Shown here one piece after another: positions 56,320-64,000 of a stretch of DNA of 64,000 bases. The stretch covers positions 16,278,545 to 16,342,544 of the forward strand of contig NC_135775.1 in assembly GCF_028453695.1 (NCBI RefSeq). Direction: 5' to 3'. A program made the position numbers and the translations under genes. Each line of letters opens with the position of its first letter. Positions within the stretch are counted from its first letter, which is position 1. This stretch comes from Augochlora pura. Lineage: Eukaryota; Arthropoda; Insecta; Hymenoptera; Halictidae. The notes under the pieces were generated by a model. The model saw only the letters and a program-made list of their open reading frames with translations, ran no database searches and had not been told where the DNA came from.

Positions 56320-59300
56320 AATTGTTGTTACGAAATGGTACTTCTAAATTATACATATAATACATTATAATATCATTTACAAACATCATACATAGTAAGA
56401 TAAATTTACATATTTATAATATAAAATAAAATATTATGTGAACATGCAAATCTATATACCACAAATTTAATATATTATATTTAAATTGAACACAATAGAC
56501 ATACGTGTGCATTTATACAAAATTATAAAGAAGAGTAAGGAAGAGATTTGAAAAGCTGTTCGCGTTAACATCGAATGTTACACTGTATCTAATTGTTACA
56601 TATCACTGGGTCGTTTCTTGTAGGATACCCCACTGTATCTATTTTAGATCATTTATGATATTATACGATTATCATACATATAGCTCACGGTTGTCTGAGC
56701 AATCCTCGAACTCTGTAAACTATTATAAAATTTGTAGTTTTGTAGTTCAATTGTTTTAAACTTGCAACAATAGGTTCAGATGGAACAATTATTTTTTAAT
56801 TTCGTCATTCGAAAGTCTCGATGCTGTTTCTGTCTTAAAAGTTAGTTACACCTATCCAAAATCACGTAAACCTCGCGGCTGTGTATAATTGGGATGAAAT
56901 CTTCGCGTTCCGAATGCAATCACGCTGGATTTCCCGGATTGGGAATCTCGAATCTCCCCTGAACTGTGCTTTGATTTAATCCGTTTAAAGATATTGGTCG
57001 GGAACTTATCCACGATTAATCCTTATCCACGGTAAAGACATGTTCAAGGTAGGGCGTAATTCCTGATATATGTGTCTGGCAGTCGAGTGTTAGGTTGAAA
57101 AAGATGCCACTAAATAGGAATCAAATAGCGCGTCTGGCCATGACTTACTAATTCTACGTACTACAAGCCACGTGAACTTGACGCATCTTTCAACACGATC
57201 TTTTCGTTAAATGTTATCTCTTTTTCAATCAATTTTTGTAGGTAGTATCGCCACCCGTACAGTTGTACCACGATTTTGGTAACATATAATTATTATACGT
57301 CATTCGTTTAGCAGATCTCCACCAATACAGAGGTGTAGAATCATGTTATGGTGGTCATGACGTATAATTTTTGTACACCCTATGCAATGAAATCAAAGTT
57401 CTGGACTAGTTTTACTTACGGCGAATACACAGTTTAATTAACGATATTTACATTATTTTGCATTTAAATTGCTTGACATGGTAGAGCATTTGTATACAGT
57501 TTACGTAGAAAATTACAAAAAAGAGTTTTATGTGATAGATATTAGGAAGCGTAGCAGAACATATTCAATTGCTGTGTTGCGTGTTTGCCATATGTGTCAT
57601 ACTGGTAAAATTTATATGTAATATAACCAAATTACATTTTTCAAAACTGAAATTATCGTGAAATACCTTATTGTATTTCGTGCTAGTGTCACAGATGTGA
57701 CACGGGTGTAGCGTCCTTGTCAACTGCGTCCAAATTTTCGTACGCAAACGAAATTTATTTTATTGTACATTAAATTGGATTTTATTCATAACCATCGGAT
57801 GACGGTCCATTTTCATGATTATACAATTGACAGTATTTATCACTGGTCCATAGATCTCTGGACGTTTGCGGTTTTTAAAACGAAAGAAATCTGTTCTATT
57901 TTTTCGCAATTAGCAATCTTTTAGTTAATGAAGGAAACTTTCATTTGATTTTAATTTTTGTAAAACGACTTACGAAAATGGGAACTTGCAATCTATTTAT
58001 AGTCCCAACATTATTCATCAATTTTTCGAAACATATTTTTGTAGATATTTCTTTTGAATCTATTAGTCTCTCTAGTGCTCCTTATGTAACAGTAATTTAT
58101 TTAATCGAATTACTAACAATTGAATAAATACGTTAATTTAAATAAGCTGAGCCAAAATGACTCTGCAACTAATGAGTTAATATATTTTACATTCTGTTTG
58201 AGATAATCTTCTACCAAATTTCGCCTGACTTTATTACTTTTTATAAAAACGTATAGCATATTCATAAACTGCCACAGCGATTTTATATTGCAGTTAATAT
58301 AGTACAAAATACGCGTTATTGCAATATGTTATGAATATTGCTATAAAAGAGCAAAAGTTCAGTAACCACTTCTATGACATGTGCAAACTAATTTATCTCC
58401 GCCTGTAATTTATTTCTGCCTGTAGGAAAGTAAAACAACACGATTTACCGTTTTCAAGCCCCAAAAAGTGTAACGGTAATTAGTTGAACGATATTATTTC
58501 ACGATAAAATATTCCCTCGATTAAAGAGTAATCTAAATAGCTGTAAGCATTTAATTAATAGCTTTTAAGACATTGTAAGGACCAAAAGGGGCGACGTCAA
58601 AGGAAGCGTGCGACGTCCGTCGCTACAATGGCAACATTTTATCAACGGAAATCGGCTAACGTTTTTCGTCTTTTGGTATAACGACCATAGTTATTCTGGA
58701 AGCCGAGGAGTCAAGAAGGTTAAGAGTTGTCGCGTAATCGTGTCCTCAGTTCATGGTATTTTCTGTTAACCCCTGACACAATAATATCGAGTCAGACTCG
58801 TGACAGAAATTTCATGCAAGAGCTACGAAATATGAATATTATTAGTTTTTTCTACATGGAAATAAAAATGAATTTTTCTATTATCAAAGTCTAGAAACAA
58901 AAGTAGATAAAGACAATAAAGGAAATAAAAATTGCCTGGTCCTATTATTAAAAATATTAAAGACAAATACCACCAAGAAAAAGTTGGCTGTCTTTGACGT
59001 GCCTCTGAGTTACAGATCAACGAAATATTTCTTCTTCGAACTGTTCGCTTTTTCACGATTTTTTGACAGCTCCGTGCAAGTACAATTGCTTTTTGTACAC
59101 ATTAGGAGAAAATTCGCTCGCGCGAACCTCCGTCGGTTGCAATCGTATTTTGTCTCCGCGTCCTTTGTCAGGTTTTTCCAGCTTCGCGACTCCCACCGAC
59201 TTCCTCTATAATATTTCCTGCTTCTAATGTTCTGCCCAAGGTTTCGCCCGAACTCGCTACCTTTCGTACGCGTTTTGCGGCCAACAGCTCATGACCCCCC

Positions 59301-59600
59301 GGCACGTCCATTCTTTATTGCTTTACCACTTGTTCCATTCGTTTCTTCATTAGTCACCGCGTTCTATTCTATTTCCATATTCCTCCTTCTGTATTTTTTA
59401 AATACCGCCACTTGTGTGCTCGGGACAGCCACAAATATGATTCCGCCCGGGAACGTCGACGTTTTTTTATGTTCGTTGCTTGAACAATTCGTTGAGGTTT
59501 CGCGGTGAAATAGCAGAGTTTTTATAGAAAATTAATTTAATAGAAGAAGACTGTGGCCGGTACATAACCGGCAGTAAGTATCCAGACACCAGGATTGGAA
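56320..59600. other. Gene-free stretch
   Basis: No exon or repeat family was recognised. A GC-richer block at about 58.98-59.52 kb holds plus-strand open frames (58984-59211, 59227-59508) with no identifiable domain. Confidence 0.5.
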
Positions 59601-59621
59601 ATGGGCAAAATTTATTCGATC

Positions 59622-59795
59622 GACGAATAACGAATAAAAATAACATTATTATTTGTTATAAGCGAATTACGAATAAAGATAAAATGTTTAATCATTATTT
59701 GCGAATAATGATTGAGAACAAAATTTTTATTTGTTATTCGATGAATGTTTGTTCCAATAAGAATAAAATTATTATTTCTTATTCGCGAATGATAG
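59622..59795. repeat. CGAATAA-type minisatellite, about 40-bp units
   Basis: About four diverged units of a GCGAATAACGAATAAAAATAA ... ATTATTTGTTAT pattern follow one another at roughly 40-base spacing. Because each unit begins with GAATAA and ends with TTATT, units are partly self-complementary. Similar GAATAATTTATTCG motifs recur near 60.17-60.20 kb and, in receptor intron 1, near 47.3-47.5 and 48.2-48.4 kb. The open frame at 59684-59911 is repeat-derived. Confidence 0.65.
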
Positions 59796-59799
59796 GCAA

Positions 59800-62700
59800 T
59801 TTTGCTATGTACACACGCATAGAAATTTTAAAACAGAGCAGAAGAGCCTTGATTGTCACCACCCTTTTTATTTACATATTTTCTTCTCATCTTCGTAGTA
59901 AGATGTGTTGAACTCAAAGCCAACGATATTCCGCTGAACGAAACGCTGATATTATACTAACCTTGTCACCCTTGATTATTCTCACACTTGTCATGTCGCA
60001 AGAAAAATGTTCGAGAAAAAGTTGTGATATTTCAGATTCAACTTCTACGGTAAATTGGCATTGTAGAAGAACGTTATTGAATCGTGAAAGAACGTGTCAT
60101 TGTAATACACGTATAATGACTCGGAAATAAATTATTTTATTTTGCAAAGACAAGTAACATTTCATTCACGAGTGAATTATTTGTGAATGAATTATTCGCA
60201 TAATACAGAAAAACGTATGGCAAAATTGCATTACACAGGTTAGGCTAGTTGTGTATTAATTAAAAATTCAGTAAGAATATGATTTAATCTACATCCAATA
60301 ACGCAGAAAATGTTTTACACATAAAAACCTGTATTTTCCGAACGAGTGGATAACCAAAGCTAAAATTTTATATTTGGGGTCCTTTCGCAACCCCTCACAA
60401 TAGCTATCAAATTTCATCTCGATCGACCACTGGAGTCAGTTGGAGCAATATCCATTATTTCTATATTGAGTTAGTTCACTCTGTCTCTATTTCATATGAA
60501 TTAATCACAAAATTGAATTTAGTTATAATTTTATTAAAACAAAACTTTTGTCAACTTCAACAAGCATATCACAATAATATATTGATCAGAAATGTCAAAA
60601 CATTATAAATTGCCTCTTTTGAATCAAATATACTCGCTTATATTACGAAATCACTTGTCAGTTCTACAACGTTAACAATTTCATTCAAGTTATATTATAA
60701 AAATGGGTAATTATTTTCTAAGAATTTCGCAGATTGTATTTAAAGAACTTGGTTTACAATTCCCGTATGCAATTCCCTTAATCTCGTTCACATGTTCTTT
60801 TCTTTTCCTCTTCCTTCCACACTCTATCTAATTGAAATCTAAAATGTAAAACCTGCTAGAGTTTCGAAACTAAACGAAAGTATCTAAATCTGAAACACCT
60901 GACTGTTCTCCCGCAATCAAAGTTGGGAAACCGAACACAGAGTTTCTATTGCAGAAACTCGGTCCAATAACTCTGAATGGCTGCCGACAAACGTCAAAGA
61001 TACCCGCTGTTAGAATTCGGATGTTGTTCCAGCATGTGTGGTTCTTTTCCGCGATGTTTGCGAGAGTTGAGCGCCTGCGATGCTGAACGCTGCGCGTTCT
61101 AGACACCGAACAGGGTGAGGAAGCAATTGAACGTTTCTACTAAAATCACCGGACATGTAACTTTCGGCTTTCCTCCCTGTACGACCATCTAAAAAGGAGA
61201 AGTTTACTGGCCCGAAGTCGATGTGCAGAACGGTGCGAAAGGAATACGGGCGACGAGGGGAACTAATAACTTTCGAATTCAGCTGACTTTTCTGTTAGCT
61301 GAATTTATCTGTAATTATCGTTTCGAAAGTTCATTCGAACGTTATGGTTTTTGTCAGATAACGTAAAGTATAGTAAAGCGGAACAGTTTACCATTTTGGA
61401 GAAGTTGTTTGGGATGGAGTAAATCTATTAATTTAGTTAATTTATCAATCTATTGGTAAATATGTCAATCTAGTTGTCATTGTTACTAGATGATTGTGAA
61501 CGAGCGTGGAATAGCGTCTTGTTTTTCGAATATTATTCTGACAGAATTGATCGTTACGAATACATATTTTAATTATCGTTAATTAAGTTAATCGATATCG
61601 TTACTTCATGCGAAGCTTTCGCGATGTTTAAGCAATAAACCAATCAGGTGTTTAAGCATTATTACGACGAAACATTTTATACAAAGCTTATACTGTGTAG
61701 ATAGAAATTAGTTACAGATATGTGCACTTTATTGTTTATCTTCTACTCGACAAAGCGTCACCCTTTTAAAATAACTGTTCAAAACAATATCAATTTATTA
61801 ACTGAGTATACAAATTCATATTTTCCACGGGAAAGGATCGTTGAGGGCCATTCCTTTGAGACCTTTGTTCTTGGTGGTCAGCGCTGCATGTTTTGACAAC
61901 GGCAAAGAAATGTTTAAAAGAAACGTTAAAATTAATAATTGTAATAAATTTATTCGATTATAAGTAATTCTTCTAGCATGTAATAATAATAATTAGACTG
62001 CGGATTTTGTGGATTTATAACAGAAATGAGTGTTTGAAACACAAAAGCAGTCACTCTACTAGAAGTATTCAACAATCTAATTATATTATTTATAACTCAG
62101 TAAAATTATTCATGTCCATACCTTCCATATTTATTGCAATCGATGCAAAAAATTTTTATTTTGAATAAAGATCTGTATAATAATATGTATAATAATATAA
62201 TATGGTATAATAAAGCTATATATTATTATTTTTATACATGAATTATATAAATCTTAGCAAAATGTTTATACGGAATTATTATCAGGATATTAAGTAATTT
62301 CAATGTAATAAACGTTGATATATTTTAAAATATATTTGTATTTTGATTAACTATTATTATTCTTAAAGGAAATTGTACATGTAAATGTGTTACATAATGC
62401 ATCTATATTATGAATTTGTTATATAATATATTTATAAATGTATTTATGTCTTTTATATAATTACATATCGCATCGTACATGCTAGGTTAGAATGTGGCAC
62501 TCACGTTTTATCAATTCAAATGCGATTCTGTGAGTGAGAGAGCCATACAAAAACGATTCGTGCGAGTTATAGAAATTATTTTACACGCGAAGAGTACCAC
62601 GTATTCGAGTCGACACAAAAGATGTTTCTGAAACATTTCAATGCAATTTTCCACGACAGATAAGTGGATTCATTCGATTCCTTTGTGTTCCACATTCGAA

Positions 62701-64000
62701 ATGAAATCAATTCGCGATCACTGCGAGCACGGGTCTCTCCTCCTTCCTTTCGTTTTGTCATAACGAAGCGGTAAAACTGTTTCGATGCGTGAGGCTATTA
62801 ATGTTTATTAATTTATATATATATTCTTGTTAATCGAAAACCAGGTTGCGGAGCTCCCAATTAAATAAACTCACTCGGCGCAAAAGTTACCGTGGCCGTT
62901 ACCTACGGCCTCAGCTTCTCGGATGCAATGGATATTATATGCAAACACGTAGAAGGTTTTTTCATAGGACCATTACAGATACTTTAAATCAGTGTCTGTG
63001 TGTGTTAATCTTTTCGCTGCGTATATTCAAGGTGGTATACGGTGTCCCACGAAACTGTCGCCACGATTTTTCGAGCACTTAACTATGACATTAATGAAGC
63101 CATGTAAAACCTTGTTCGTGTATAACCTATGTATTACATAATGGAATATTCATAAATTCATGTTCATGTTGTATGAAAAATGTAACTAAAATCTATTAAC
63201 CACGTATACACGTATAATTAGGATCTATATATTGTAAAACTGTTTCTAATAAGTGTTCTAAAATAATTTGTTCTCATGGCACTTTTATTACATAAATTCT
63301 CGAGTACTTTTATAGCGTTTCATCACAACGAAAGTTATAAATTTTACAGGAACAAATAATATTTTCTTAAGCGAAAGACAGAATTTCTTCAGATACGAGA
63401 GGTATCTGTACATTTTCATTCTTGGGAAATGTATTATTTTTGCGAGAACGCTCATTATTTGTATACTTTGAGCTAAGAGATATATAAAGAAAGGGAAATA
63501 AAGCAATCGGAAAGAAATATGATGAAAAATGGTGATCGACGAAGGAAGGTGCCCGAGAAGTTGAAAGAAAGTGGTGAAGCCATAACGAGGGAAAGTATAA
63601 GGGAGAGGGTGCGGTCAGCAAATGTACGCTGCTGTTTGGGAGGGTATCCGGGACCACAGGAAGCCTTCGTAGAAAACATTAGAGTCCGGAAACAGTATGG
63701 CGAAAGTTAAGGGGAATCACGGAATAGAAAAACTTGTAGAGATACGGAAAAAGTATGGAGATCTAATTGACCGAGGTACGAGAGGGAGGCAACAGAAGAA
63801 TAGATTTCGGAATTCAATGGAAATGATGAGGGTTGGACACTTTAGTTTTGGAAAACTAAACTGTACGGTAAAAGGAATAAAAAAATAATTTAGAGAAAAA
63901 GAGTACAAAGAAATGAATCGAGGAGATAAGTTCAAAATACAGAATAGGATGATGTAGAGACAAAGAGATGAAAAATATTTGAATAAATTTATCAATAAGT
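59800..64000. other. Gene-free stretch to the end of the window
   Basis: No coding exon was recognised. GC-richer patches lie near 60.95-61.26 and 62.85-63.08 kb. An AT-only low-complexity run lies at about 62.15-62.46 kb (TATAATAATATG-type). The final 500 bases are purine-rich on the plus strand with open frames on both strands (63519-63888 plus, 63367-63995 minus) but no recognisable domain. Confidence 0.45.

Noticed and set aside
63519..63995. Open frames near the window end, both strands
   Set aside because: Purine-rich, low-complexity sequence with no recognisable domain; frames on opposite strands overlap.
1..64000. tRNA, rRNA or other structured RNA genes
   Set aside because: No B-box-like GGTTCGAATCC motif in a tRNA-like context was seen; similar strings near 43863 and 50875 lie inside receptor exons.

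Overview
This is an AT-rich animal chromosomal segment, most likely from an insect and probably hymenopteran. The grounds are spliceosomal introns several kilobases long, an insect-type myosuppressin receptor, a long-tailed SOCS2/CISH-type protein, frequent CpG in a low-GC background, and several families of short TTAA- or TA-flanked transposable elements. The order-level assignment is inference. There are no prokaryotic features, and I saw no rRNA, tRNA or CRISPR array.

Only two genes are well supported, both on the minus strand. (1) 9088-10854 is the coding exon of a SOCS-family protein: a long, apparently disordered N-terminal region, then an SH2 domain and a C-terminal SOCS box. A splice acceptor in front of it implies at least one further upstream exon, perhaps from the GC-richer block at about 12.2-12.96 kb. 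(2) 31183-50885 is a class A G-protein-coupled receptor in four coding exons joined by clean GT-AG junctions. It gives a 390-residue protein that I recognise as a myosuppressin (FLRFamide) receptor. Its introns are about 6.5, 3.0 and 9.0 kb, and a CpG-rich putative 5' UTR/promoter lies at about 50.9-52.03 kb.

Layout: 1-9.0 kb is AT-rich and gene-free; 9.1-10.85 kb is SOCS; 10.9-31.1 kb is gene-poor, with GC-richer islands, two GA-rich tracts, a decayed LINE reverse-transcriptase end (27.3-28.2 kb) and a possible Tc1/mariner relic (30.0-30.66 kb); 31.2-50.9 kb is the receptor, whose introns hold minisatellites and a TTAA element dimer; 51-56.3 kb holds the receptor's upstream region, dense in short inverted-repeat elements and with a 45-bp duplication; 56.3-64 kb is gene-free apart from a CGAATAA-type repeat array.

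The two genes act in unrelated pathways: JAK/STAT or receptor-kinase feedback for SOCS, neuropeptide inhibition of muscle for the receptor. I found no operon-like or co-functional arrangement and no convincing new multi-gene system. The most unusual structures are the TTAA element with a perfect 19-bp terminal repeat and internal palindromic 44-bp repeats, the cluster of elements around the receptor's first exon, and the recurring Gly-Gly-Gly-Cys-Phe-type motif in the SOCS N-terminal region.
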